A DNA stretch of 64,000 nucleotides from JBFGFX01 sp965232455 (lineage in GTDB: Bacteria > Pseudomonadota > Gammaproteobacteria > Steroidobacterales > Woeseiaceae). Both the position numbers and the translations under genes were made by a program. Shown one piece after another: positions 43,880 through 53,300 of this stretch; within the stretch, counting starts at the first letter, position 1; every line of letters begins with the position of its first letter. The notes under the pieces are model-generated. The model had not been told where the DNA came from, searched no databases, and was given only the letters and a program-made list of their open reading frames with translations. The stretch is from positions 5,394,001-5,458,000 of the forward strand of contig OZ246981.1 in assembly GCA_965232455.1 (NCBI GenBank). Direction: 5' to 3'.

Positions 43880-46171
43880 ATGTCCGACTCGCTCGAAGAA
43901 GGTTCGCTCCTCTACCACAGCCTGGAGCCCGCCGGGAAGCTGGCGGTAACGCCGACCAAGCCGCTCGCGAACCAGGTCGATCTGGCGCAAGCGTATTCGC
44001 CCGGGGTGGCGTTTCCGTGTGAGCGAATCAAGAAAGACCCGCTGGCGGCGGCAACGTATACGGCGAGAAGCAACCTCGTTGGTGTCGTTACCAATGGAAC
44101 GGCGGTTCTCGGACTCGGCGATATTGGCCCATTGGCCGCAAAACCGGTCATGGAAGGCAAGGCCGTTCTATTCAAGAAATTCGCGAACATCGATTCTTTC
44201 GACATCGAGGTCAACGAGACGGATCCGGACCGGTTCATCGAAGCCGTCGCGGCGCTCGAGCCGACGTTTGGCGCGATCAACCTGGAAGACATCAGGGCGC
44301 CCGACTGTTTTGTCATTGAACGTGAACTGAACAGTCGCTTGCAGATTCCCGTGTTTCACGACGACCAGCACGGCACCGCGATCGTCGTCGCCGCCGCGAT
44401 CAGAAACGGTCTCGAACTCGTCGAGAAAAACATCGGCGACGTGAAACTGGTCTCGACCGGCGGTGGCGCGGCCGGCCTGGCGTGCCTCGACCAGCTCGTC
44501 GACCTCGGCCTGCGACGGCAGAACATCACGCTCGTGGATCGCGTTGGGGTCGTTTATGCCGGTCGTGAAGAGGACATGAACGAGTACAAGAGTCGCTACG
44601 CTATCGACACCGGCGCCCGAACCCTGGACGAGGTGATTGACGGTGCGGACGTGTTTCTCGGACTGTCCGGGCCGGGTGTATTGAGTGAGAGCATGCTCGG
44701 GAAGATGGCGAAGAAGCCGCTGATCATGGCGCTGGCCAATCCGACGCCGGAAATCATGCCGGAGGCGGCGTTGCGGGCTCGGCCGGATGCAATAATCGCG
44801 ACCGGCCGGTCGGATTACCCCAACCAGGTCAACAACGTCCTTTGTTTCCCCTTCATCTTTCGCGGCGCCCTGGACGTGAGCGCGACGACGATCAATACGG
44901 AGATGAAACTGGCCTGTGTGGATGCCGTCGCCGCCATCGCAAGACGGGAGTTGACCGACGAGGTGGAGAGTGTCTACAAGGACGAGAAGCTTCGTTTCGG
45001 GCCGGAGTACCTGATACCGAAGCCCTTCGATGCCCGGCTGTTCGCGGAGGTGTCGTTCGCCGTGGCAAAAGCCGCGATGGACTCCGGGGTTGCGCTCCGT
45101 CCGATCGAGGATCTCGAGGCGTACAAAGAACGGCTGCTTGCGTTCAGCAACCGGACGCTCCTGTTCATGCAGCCGGTCATCGAGATCGCGTGCCACGATA
45201 AAGAACGTCTGGTGTATGCCGAAGGCGAGAATCGGACGGTGTTACGGACGATCCAGGCCGTTGTTCGGGAGGATATCGCCGAGCCCGTCGTTATCGGGCG
45301 GAAAAAGGTGGTCGAAAGCCGGCTGGAGCAACTCGGAATAGATCTGGAAATCGGCAGGGACTTCGAGCTGACCGACCCGCAGGACGACGATCGGTATCGA
45401 GAGTATTGGCAGTATTATCACTCGGTCATGCACCGGCGAGGCGTCTCGGTTGCCGGCGCGCAAACCGCGATGCGCACCAATACCACGGTAATCGCCGCCT
45501 GCATGGTGGCCATGGGCGACGCGGACGCGCTGATCTGCGGTACCGAGGGCCGTTTCGATCGACACCTTCAGCACATCATCGAGGTTATCGGCACGGACGA
45601 ACCGGAAGAGAAGATCTCGTCGCTTGCGGTGCTATTGCTCCCGACCGGACCGCTATTTATCAGCGACGCTTACATCGAAGTCGATCCGACGGCCGAGCAA
45701 ATCGCCCGGACGACGATTGCAAGCGCCCGGCGTGTGCTCGATTTTGGGATCAAACCGAAGATTGCTTTACTGTCGCATTCCAATTTCGGTTCCTCGAAAG
45801 CGCCCGCAGCCACCAAGATGCGCGATGCAACCAGGCTGCTGCGGGAACTGGCGGGAGACCTGGAGCTTGACGGGGAGATGCACGCCGACGCGGCGATGGA
45901 TGAAGTGATCAGAAACGCGCTCACTACGCATTCGACGCTCGAAGGCAGTGCAAACCTGCTCATCATGCCCAATCTGGACGCCGCGAATATCGCGGTCGAG
46001 TTGGTCCGTTCGGTCAGCGACGTGTTGATGATCGGGCCGATACTCTCGGGGACGGCGAAGTCCGCGCATATCGTTACGCCGTCCTCGACGGCGAAAGGTA
46101 TCTTCAATATGAGCGCGATCGCTGCCGCGGACGTCTGGCGCCGGAAGGACAACGTCAATCACGACGGCTGA
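43880..46171 (+). CDS. maeB: NADP-dependent malic enzyme with phosphotransacetylase-like C-terminal domain
   Basis: 763 residues, the normal length of MaeB. Oxidatively decarboxylates malate to pyruvate, giving NADPH. Residues about 15-430 hold the malic-enzyme part: NGTAVLGLGDIGPLAAKPVMEGKAVLFKKFA, NLEDIRAPDCFVIERELN, PVFHDDQHGTAIVV and the NAD(P) site STGGGAAGLACLDQL. Residues about 435-760 are a PTA-like domain (AGAQTAMRTNTTVIAACMVAMGDADALICG, SALEGSANLLIMPNLDAANIA), generally inactive and regulatory, binding acetyl-CoA. Confidence 0.96.
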   Translation: MSDSLEEGSLLYHSLEPAGKLAVTPTKPLANQVDLAQAYSPGVAFPCERIKKDPLAAATYTARSNLVGVVTNGTAVLGLGDIGPLAAKPVMEGKAVLFKKFANIDSFDIEVNETDPDRFIEAVAALEPTFGAINLEDIRAPDCFVIERELNSRLQIPVFHDDQHGTAIVVAAAIRNGLELVEKNIGDVKLVSTGGGAAGLACLDQLVDLGLRRQNITLVDRVGVVYAGREEDMNEYKSRYAIDTGARTLDEVIDGADVFLGLSGPGVLSESMLGKMAKKPLIMALANPTPEIMPEAALRARPDAIIATGRSDYPNQVNNVLCFPFIFRGALDVSATTINTEMKLACVDAVAAIARRELTDEVESVYKDEKLRFGPEYLIPKPFDARLFAEVSFAVAKAAMDSGVALRPIEDLEAYKERLLAFSNRTLLFMQPVIEIACHDKERLVYAEGENRTVLRTIQAVVREDIAEPVVIGRKKVVESRLEQLGIDLEIGRDFELTDPQDDDRYREYWQYYHSVMHRRGVSVAGAQTAMRTNTTVIAACMVAMGDADALICGTEGRFDRHLQHIIEVIGTDEPEEKISSLAVLLLPTGPLFISDAYIEVDPTAEQIARTTIASARRVLDFGIKPKIALLSHSNFGSSKAPAATKMRDATRLLRELAGDLELDGEMHADAAMDEVIRNALTTHSTLEGSANLLIMPNLDAANIAVELVRSVSDVLMIGPILSGTAKSAHIVTPSSTAKGIFNMSAIAAADVWRRKDNVNHDG

Positions 46172-46192
46172 GCGCCGCGACCGATCACCCGT

Positions 46193-46222
46193 TGCAGGAG
46201 CCCGTCCTGACGGACTCCTACA
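46193..46222. repeat. REP-like palindrome, copy c, in a convergent gap
   Basis: TGCAGGAGCCCGTC-CT-GACGGACTCCTACA: 12 of 14 stem positions pair. It lies between the converging maeB and sensor-kinase genes, where it could stop transcription from both sides. Confidence 0.7.
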
Positions 46223-46244
46223 TTGGAGATCCGGGCCGCTGAAG

Positions 46245-47720
46245 CTAGGCCGCCTGGTCGTAAATCGGCAGCTCGAACTCGAAGCGCGTGCCGGCGTCGA
46301 CTTTGCTTTCGACCGTTATCCGGCTCTCGTGCAGGTCGAGTATCCGTTTGACGATGGCAAGCCCCAGTCCGGAAGAATCGGAACGCGCCTCTTCGCCGTG
46401 CACGGCCCGATAGAATCGGTCGAATATTCGCGGCAAGTCTTTTTGCGGAATACCCGGGCCCGTGTCCGACACGGCGACCGCCAATGCACGGGGGCGTTCT
46501 GCGATGGAAATGGTGACCTCGCCGCCACTGGGCGTAAAACGAATGGCATTGCGTACGAGATTTTCCAGCACGCGTTGGATGAGGCCGATGTCGCCGATCG
46601 TGAGCGCCGCCGCCGAAGCAACGTCGATCTGCAAGGAAACGTCTTTTTGCTCGGAGTCGAGCTGGAATTCCATGGCGATGTCCTGCACCAGTTCGGCGAG
46701 CGAAAAAGCTTCCAGTTGTGGAGTCACCGACGCGGAATCCAGTTTGGACAACTCGAAAAGGTCGCCGATCAGGGTGCCGAGACGCACGGTGTGGCGGCGT
46801 GCGATGCGCAGGTAGCGATCACGTTCGTCGGCCGGCAGCGAGTCACCCTTTATAATCAACGTTTCGACGTAACCCTGCATCGCGGACAGCGGTGTTCGCA
46901 GGTCATGAGAAATGTTTGATACCAGCTCGCGGCGAAGCCGGTCGTTTTCCTTGAGCTGTTCGAGTTGGTCTTTGATGCGCGCGGACATCGTCGCAAACGA
47001 TTGCCCCAGCTGGTCGATTTCGTCGCCGCGGCGACGGCTTGGCTCGATGTTTGGCGATCGCTCGAACCCCGACTCGCTGACCCGGCGCATTTCGATGCTC
47101 AGGTTTTTCAGGCGTCGTGTCAGAAGCCCGAATACCAGCAGTCCGATCGCGGCGGTAAATACGACGATTACGACGGCGGTCACCACACTGAACTTGCCGA
47201 CGTAGGAACTACCGATATCGTCCGCGAGAGCCTCATAGGTCTGCCCGCCCAAAACGACGTACAGATAACCCTGCAGTTCGCCGTCCCAGACCACTTCCGC
47301 GGCTGAAAACACTTTGCGTTTCGATCCGCTTCGAGGGTCGTCGCCGCGAATCGGCATCGGTGTTTCACCCGCAATGAGCGCTTTCACCGGTGCGAGGTCG
47401 ATTTGCCGGCGCAACACCGTATCGTCCGGCAGGTCATGGCCGAGTATTTTGCCGTGGGTATCAATCAGGTAGATCTCGGCGGTTGGATTGATGACCATCG
47501 CATGGGCGGCTAACTCGCGCAGGCTGTCGAGGTCGGGATTGCCGTTGCTGATCAAATCCCGCTGGCCGGTCACGTACATGGCGATTGGCGCGTTCAAGCT
47601 CTGGGTCAGCTCTTCGTAGTACATCTGCGTGTTGATCCGGTCCACGACAAAAAAGGCTGACCCCATCAGCCCAACGATGACCAGCAGGGCAAGCGACAGT
47701 TTAGCGAACAGGCTGTTCAC
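46245..47720 (-). CDS. Membrane sensor histidine kinase (EnvZ/PhoR type)
   Basis: 491 residues from a GTG that overlaps the regulator stop as GTGA. Two membrane helices (about 8-28 and 180-200) bracket a periplasmic sensor of about 150 residues with an AEIYLIDTHGKILGHDLPDD PAS/Cache-like strand pattern. A HAMP linker (LLTRRLKNLSIEMRRVSESG) follows, then HisKA with His272 (SNISHDLRTPLSAMQGYVE) and an HATPase with N box (NLVRNAIRFTP), DTGPGIP and GLGLAIV. It partners the regulator just upstream. Confidence 0.94.
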   Translation of the reverse strand: MNSLFAKLSLALLVIVGLMGSAFFVVDRINTQMYYEELTQSLNAPIAMYVTGQRDLISNGNPDLDSLRELAAHAMVINPTAEIYLIDTHGKILGHDLPDDTVLRRQIDLAPVKALIAGETPMPIRGDDPRSGSKRKVFSAAEVVWDGELQGYLYVVLGGQTYEALADDIGSSYVGKFSVVTAVVIVVFTAAIGLLVFGLLTRRLKNLSIEMRRVSESGFERSPNIEPSRRRGDEIDQLGQSFATMSARIKDQLEQLKENDRLRRELVSNISHDLRTPLSAMQGYVETLIIKGDSLPADERDRYLRIARRHTVRLGTLIGDLFELSKLDSASVTPQLEAFSLAELVQDIAMEFQLDSEQKDVSLQIDVASAAALTIGDIGLIQRVLENLVRNAIRFTPSGGEVTISIAERPRALAVAVSDTGPGIPQKDLPRIFDRFYRAVHGEEARSDSSGLGLAIVKRILDLHESRITVESKVDAGTRFEFELPIYDQAA

Positions 47721-48457
47721 GAAACGCGGCTTACGTCGCCATCGGGTTTCCGGTCGGCAAACTTGTAGCCGACGCCCCAAACGGTAACGATCATTTCCGG
47801 CTTCGACGGATTGTTCTCTATCTTCGCGCGAAGCCGGTTGATATGGGAATTCACCGTGTGTTCGTATCCGTCGTGGCCGTAGCCCCAGACCTTGTCGAGC
47901 AGGTCGGCGCGTCGGAATACCCGGCCGGGGTGCTGGGCGAAATAGTTGAGCAGATCGAATTCCCGCGCCGTCAACTCGACCGGCTCTCCGGACAAGGTGA
48001 CTTCACGCGTGTGCGGGTCGATGCGCATGTGGCCGGCCGAAATCGCGGCGCTGTCCGACCGATCCGCCTCGGTTGCCGCCTGGATATTCGTCACGCGGCG
48101 GAAAATCGCCCGTACGCGCGCGGCAAGCTCCAGTACACTGAACGGCTTGATGAGATAGTCGTCCGCGCCGGTCTCGAGGCCGAGGACCCGATCGAGTTCG
48201 GAGGATTTCGACGTCAGCATTAGAATAGGTTGATACGCCCGCTCCCGGCGAATCGCCCGACAGATCTCCAGGCCGTCCGGACCGGGGAGACGCAGATCGA
48301 GAATAATGAGCGACCACGTTTCCGACGTTGCTTTACGCATGCCGTCGTGACCGTCACCCGCAACGACGACCTCGTCGCACAAATCGCCCAGGTGCAAGGT
48401 CAACAAATCTGCGATGTCCTTTTCGTCCTCGACGACGAGGATACGACGTTTGCTCAT
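47717..48457 (-). CDS. OmpR/PhoB-family response regulator
   Basis: 246 residues. Receiver domain with acidic pair (VVEDE), phospho-acceptor Asp54 (LIILDLRLPGPDG), Thr82 and Lys104 (DDYLIKPFS). The C-terminal winged helix reads LTAREFDLLNYFAQHPGRVFRRADLLDKVWGYGHDGYEHTVNSHINRLRAKIE. The start at 48457 is the residue before SKRRILVVEDE, with GGGGAT upstream. It is translationally coupled to the kinase. The spondin genes lie 183 bp upstream on the same strand and may be a target or part of the same transcript. Confidence 0.95.
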   Translation of the reverse strand: MSKRRILVVEDEKDIADLLTLHLGDLCDEVVVAGDGHDGMRKATSETWSLIILDLRLPGPDGLEICRAIRRERAYQPILMLTSKSSELDRVLGLETGADDYLIKPFSVLELAARVRAIFRRVTNIQAATEADRSDSAAISAGHMRIDPHTREVTLSGEPVELTAREFDLLNYFAQHPGRVFRRADLLDKVWGYGHDGYEHTVNSHINRLRAKIENNPSKPEMIVTVWGVGYKFADRKPDGDVSRVS

Positions 48458-48639
48458 AGAAACGATCCCCTGGTCCGTACGGGTGTTCGGCGATCCTGCC
48501 GGCGCGGGGTTTTCAGTTCTACGCTGCCCTCGGTGCGACTGCCGGCGCAATTCCTGCTGATAGTAGACCGGGAATTTCACGAAAATATCACGATGGCGGC
48601 AAAGATCACCGGCGCGCGCGGCGCCGGTGATCCGGGCTT

Positions 48640-49410
48640 TCAGTTGGTCCGTTCGACACGGACCCGCACAACGGGATTGTCGAAGCGATGCTGATTCGAT
48701 AGATTCGAGCTTGCCAGCCCGTCGTCCCGGCTGATCACGCCGGCGTGCATGCTCACCCGGTCTGCCCGGTCGTTTCTCGCCGCGTTGAATCCCTCGCCGC
48801 CCGCGACGGGGCCGGGGATCTCGGCCGCGAGCTCCGTGTTGGCTTCCGTGCCCGCATCGTAGGCGATACCGTCGACGGTACGCGCGCTGCCCACGGCCAT
48901 GCCGCCGACCGCCAGCCCGTTGAGGCCGGCGAATGCATCGTTGGTGTTGACGAGCATCGTGCTGACGCTGATCCGGGTATCGGGCAAATCGGATTCGAGC
49001 ACCTGGATGCTGATCGTCTCACTGCCGGCTGGACCGATGGGCGCGGCGCCGGAAACGGACGAAGTCACGCTGCCGTTGGCGCTTGCCTCGGCCAACAGCG
49101 CGGAATTGTCACCGCCCTCGGCGAGTTCCTCCAGACCCAACGTGGCGGCAGCGCCTATCGAGAAAACCGCGTACCCCGATCCGTGCGCGATGACGGCAAC
49201 GGGAGACAGGGGTTGAGCGTTGGTGAGGTTGCTCACCGTCACGTCAAAACTGGCCATGGCCGGCGGTGGCGCCGGCGGCACCGGCGTTAGCGGGCCGGGT
49301 TGGGTGTTGTTGCTGTCGCCGTCGCAGGCCTGCACGAAAAGGCCGGCCGTCAGCACGAGCAGCGGTCTGCAGAGCGTCAAAAGTCGGGAGTTCATGGATA
49401 GAGAGCTCAT
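48640..49410 (-). CDS. Spondin-domain protein, putative lipoprotein
   Basis: 256 residues. Start at 49410 with AGGAGG 4-9 bp upstream. The N-terminal hydrophobic run ends in a lipobox-like FVQAC, followed by a Pro-rich linker. Spondin_N features: FDVTVSNLTNAQPLSPVAVIAHG, LEELAEGGDNSALLAE, TMLVNTNDAFAGLNGLAV, and the final NPVVRVRVERT. In eukaryotes the fold mediates matrix adhesion; bacterial copies are cell-surface proteins of unknown role. It is a paralogue of the next gene upstream (49419-50129), whose stop lies 8 bp before its start codon. Confidence 0.85.
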   Translation of the reverse strand: MSSLSMNSRLLTLCRPLLVLTAGLFVQACDGDSNNTQPGPLTPVPPAPPPAMASFDVTVSNLTNAQPLSPVAVIAHGSGYAVFSIGAAATLGLEELAEGGDNSALLAEASANGSVTSSVSGAAPIGPAGSETISIQVLESDLPDTRISVSTMLVNTNDAFAGLNGLAVGGMAVGSARTVDGIAYDAGTEANTELAAEIPGPVAGGEGFNAARNDRADRVSMHAGVISRDDGLASSNLSNQHRFDNPVVRVRVERTN

Positions 49411-49418
49411 ACTGCCTC

Positions 49419-50129
49419 CTAGCGAACGGTGACGATGACGCGCACGACGGGGTTCAGCCATCGATGAACGCGACTGTCGAGGTCACTGGGGCCGCCCGCG
49501 GCGTCGGTATCGCCAAGCGTGTTGCGGTGGATGTGCACCGTGCTGTTCGCGTCGGCGCCAGCGGCGCCCGTGCCGCCGGTTCCGGCCAAACCGCCGGGGT
49601 CGGCGGGCATTCCCGAAACGCCGGGGACGCCGCCGTCCGTCATGTTCAACAGCTCGTCGTTGGCCTCGGTACCCGCATCGTAGGCGGGAACGTTGAATAC
49701 GTAACGACCGGGCTCGGTCGGAATGACGACAGAATTCAGTCCGGCAAAAGCGTCGTTGGTCGGCAGCAGCATCGAGACGACCGACAACACTACGTTGCTC
49801 GTTCCATCCGTATTCAGGTCGATGTTCGTGCTGTCTGCCGGCGGCAGCAGGCCGCCCGCGGGGTTCGCGCCGATCGTCGCCCCGAGCCCCATCAGGTCCG
49901 CGACCAATCCGGAAATATCACCGCCCTCTGCCATCGCCTGGAGACTGGCCGACGCCGGTTGTCCGGTGCTGAACAGGCTCGTTCCTTCCGGGTGGGCGGC
50001 CACGAGAAACGGGGTGAACCAGATACCGTTGGTGAGGTTGACGATTTCGACGTTGAAATCGGTGGCTTGAGCTGCCGGTGCGGCGCCAGCGCAGGCGCTG
50101 AGCAGAGCCGCTCTGAAGAAAGTTTTCAT
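49419..50129 (-). CDS. Spondin-domain exported protein
   Basis: 236 residues with a signal peptide (FFRAALLSACAGAAPAAQA). Same skeleton as the downstream gene: FNVEIVNLTNGIWFTPFLVAAHPEG, LQAMAEGGDISGLVADL, SMLLPTNDAFAGLNSVVIP, YDAGTEANDEL, NPVVRVIVTVR. A Gly/Ala-rich insert (GGLAGTGGTGAAGADANS) is special to this copy. The pair is probably translated from one message, upstream of the OmpR-type regulator and kinase. Confidence 0.85.
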   Translation of the reverse strand: MKTFFRAALLSACAGAAPAAQATDFNVEIVNLTNGIWFTPFLVAAHPEGTSLFSTGQPASASLQAMAEGGDISGLVADLMGLGATIGANPAGGLLPPADSTNIDLNTDGTSNVVLSVVSMLLPTNDAFAGLNSVVIPTEPGRYVFNVPAYDAGTEANDELLNMTDGGVPGVSGMPADPGGLAGTGGTGAAGADANSTVHIHRNTLGDTDAAGGPSDLDSRVHRWLNPVVRVIVTVR

Positions 50130-50225
50130 GGAATTGGCCCCCTGAGGATACGTCTTTGAGTCGGGGCCCCAGTCTCCACCGCAGATCTCACGCAGTAATC
50201 ACGCGGACCTCACGATTGGGTGACG

Positions 50226-50343
50226 TTTTCCGCGTATTGGCGGGCGGCGTATCGGTGACGCCGCGGGCCGGCGGAACCGGAAAAACCGGCTTCGGATCGC
50301 GCGCTTTTTCGCGCCGGCGGGCTTAAAGATTTTCCGCGTACTG
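50226..50343. repeat. Direct repeat TTTTCCGCGTAYTG in the spondin/propeller intergenic gap
   Basis: TTTTCCGCGTATTG (50226-50239) and TTTTCCGCGTACTG (50330-50343), 104 bp apart, in the 259-bp divergent gap. Could be a pair of regulator sites. Chance is not excluded. Confidence 0.3.
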
Positions 50344-50388
50344 CCGACAAATAAGCCAATAAGTCCCTGATTTTAGTGAGTTCAGTGA

Positions 50389-53300
50389 GTGAAGCCGCGA
50401 TCATTCAACGCTTTTGTTCTGTCCGTGTTCCTGACGGCGCTACGGGTATCGGACACGTTTGCGGCCGGGGGGGCAGCCGAACCCCCGTTTCGGTACTACT
50501 CGGTCGTCGATGGCCTGACCCAGTCGGAGGTGTACGACATTGAGCAGGATCAGGCCGGCTACCTGTGGTTCTCCACCGCGCGCGGCCTGAATCGCTTCGA
50601 TGGCCGGGAGTTCACCCACTTGACCGTCGCCAACGGGTTGCCCACGAACGCCCTTACCGCCCTGAAGGTTTCGGCGAATAACACGATCTGGGTAGGCGAC
50701 GCGCGCGGCGGGATCTCGATCGTTCGTGGCGGGCGTGTATTCGCGACGATAGAGCCGATTGGCGATTTGAGCACGCCCATCAGCGATATCGAGCTGCTTG
50801 GTGACGAGGTGATCGCCATCGCGGATGGCGTGGGCCTTCTTCGCGTCGTCACCAACGGCGAGAGTTACGCGTTGGAGCGCATTGCCGTACGAGAAATTGG
50901 CGCCAGAAACATTGCCGTGGTCGCGGGCGAGGCCTGGGTCGCCGCGGACACGGGTATGTATCGGCTTACGCTGGCCCCCGAACCTTCCGTGGCGTTGGCG
51001 TCGGACACGATCCGGCTGGTGCATGCGGACAAAAACACTTTGTGGGTCGCAGATCTCGAACACCGGGTCGGCGTGTGGTCGGACGGCAGCTTCGACCTGC
51101 GTGCGAACATAGTCACCTCGACTCCGCTCAACAGCATCAAGACCGATTCGACCGGCGCGGTTTGGGTGTCCAGCGAAACGCAGCTGTTTCGATTCGACGG
51201 ATCCGCGGCGGGCTCTGCAGCGAACGGCGACGAGGTCAGGCAGTATCCGGGATTTGACGACCTCTCGAACTTGTTCGTTGATCGCGAACAAACGCTCTGG
51301 TTGTCGAGCAATTCCCGGCTCATACGCTCGCTCGGCGACCGTTTCCGGCATTTCAAGCTGCGAACCGGTCCGGATCCCGAGACCGTTTGGGGAATCACGG
51401 AAGACAAACACGGCCGCATCTGGTTCGGTACGCAAAGCGCGCTGCTGATGAGAGGAAGCGATGAGTCGCTTACCGCGGTGGGTCCCGAACAAGGCATACC
51501 GAGCGGCGCGGTCCGGGACATCGTGCGCGACGAGGACGGAACGTTGTGGGCCGGCGTCCGAGGAGAGGGTTTGTACGAGGTTGACGTCGATACCCGGCGC
51601 GGCGTCCTGGTTGCCGGCACGGCCGGGCTGGAGATACTGGACATCGCCGTCGCCAAGAACGGCGTCATCTGGTTTTCCACGTTGGGTGCCGGCGTCTTTC
51701 GTTATTCGGTGCTCGCTGAAACGCTGGAGCAGTACGCTGCGCCCAAAAACACGTCCGTGTATACGTTGGACGTTTGGGAAGACGGCAGTGTCTGGTACGG
51801 AGCCGACGAGGTTGCCCTGGTCCACCTTACGCGCCTCAACGAAAACGAGTTCCGGCAGGAATTATTCGATAACCGCCACGGACTGAATCACAGCTTGTTC
51901 AATCACATCCAGCTAACCGGCGAAAACGAGGCATGGATTGCAACCGAAGAAGGGGGCGTGTACCGATTCATCGAAAACCGCTTCGAGAGTCTCGGTGCAA
52001 ATACCCCCTACGCCGATCAGACGGTCTACATCGTGGCGCCGCTCGACAATGACACGGTGGTGGTGGGCGGCGAGCAGGGGCTCTACCAATTCGCGGTGGG
52101 CTCGGCAAGAACGGTTCACTACAACCAGCTTGGCGGGTTCCTGGCTCTCGAGGTCAACGTCCATGCCACCTATGTGGATTCACATGATCATCTGTGGATC
52201 GGCACGGTTGACGGCGCGTCACGCATGGATATCGCCATGCCGATGCCGCCGCACGTCGAACTGAGCCCGCAGATACTGCGCATTCAGGCGGCGCTTGGCG
52301 GCGATGAGATCGTCGAAGGCGCTCAAATTGCGCCGGGTCAAGGTGGCGCGTTTATCGAATACGCGGCGGTGTCCCTGACGAATCCAAAAAACGTCGAGTT
52401 CAGTTACAAACTCGATGGCGTGGACGTCGATTGGGGCGCGCCGACGACCAACCGAACGGTCAGCTATTCGAGGATTCCGCCGGGCGCCTACGAATTCAAG
52501 GTACGCGCGCGTTATCCCGGAGGTGAGTGGAGCCGGGAGGCCGCCGCCAGGCAGTTCACGGTGCTGCCGTTCTTTTGGCAGCGGCCGACGGTCATCGTAT
52601 TCGCAATCTTTATCCTGATCCTCTCGGTTCGCGCGGCGATGGTATACCGCACGCGCAACATCCAGCGCCTCAACCAACAGCTGCTGGCGCAGGTTGCCGA
52701 GCGTACCCAGTCGATCGAGCGGGCCAGGGAAAAACTCCAGGCGAGCAACAAGAGTCTCTCCAAGGAAATACAGGAGCGTCGGAAAGCCGACCAGGCGCGC
52801 GCGGAGATGGAGGCGCGATTTCGCCGCGCCTTCGAGAATACGCCCATCGGCATGGGCCTGCTCGATGCGGACGGCAAGCTGTTTGACGCCAACCCCGCGC
52901 TGCTGGCGATGCTCTGGCCAACCGCCGATTCGATGCCGGAAGTTCGCTTTGCCGATGCAATCGGCGAATGTGACAGGGGTAGGTTCACGAGTCTCTATCA
53001 GAAGCTGGTTCGAGCGCAGCTCGACAGCATCGACGAGAAGTTCGGCTGCATAGACTCCGCGGGCCGGTCATTGAACACCGAGGTCAATCTGTCAACGGTG
53101 CAATCCGACAGCGGCCAATATCTCTACTCGGTGTTACAAATCCAGGACGTGACGGAATCGCTGAAGCTGACCGACAGGCTGGAATACCAGGCGACGTACG
53201 ATGCACTGACGGGACTGCTGAACCGGCGCGCCTTCGAGGCGGAGCTGACCCGCGCCTGGGAGCACGGGTGCGGCGCCGAGGCGAAGAGTTACCTGATGTT

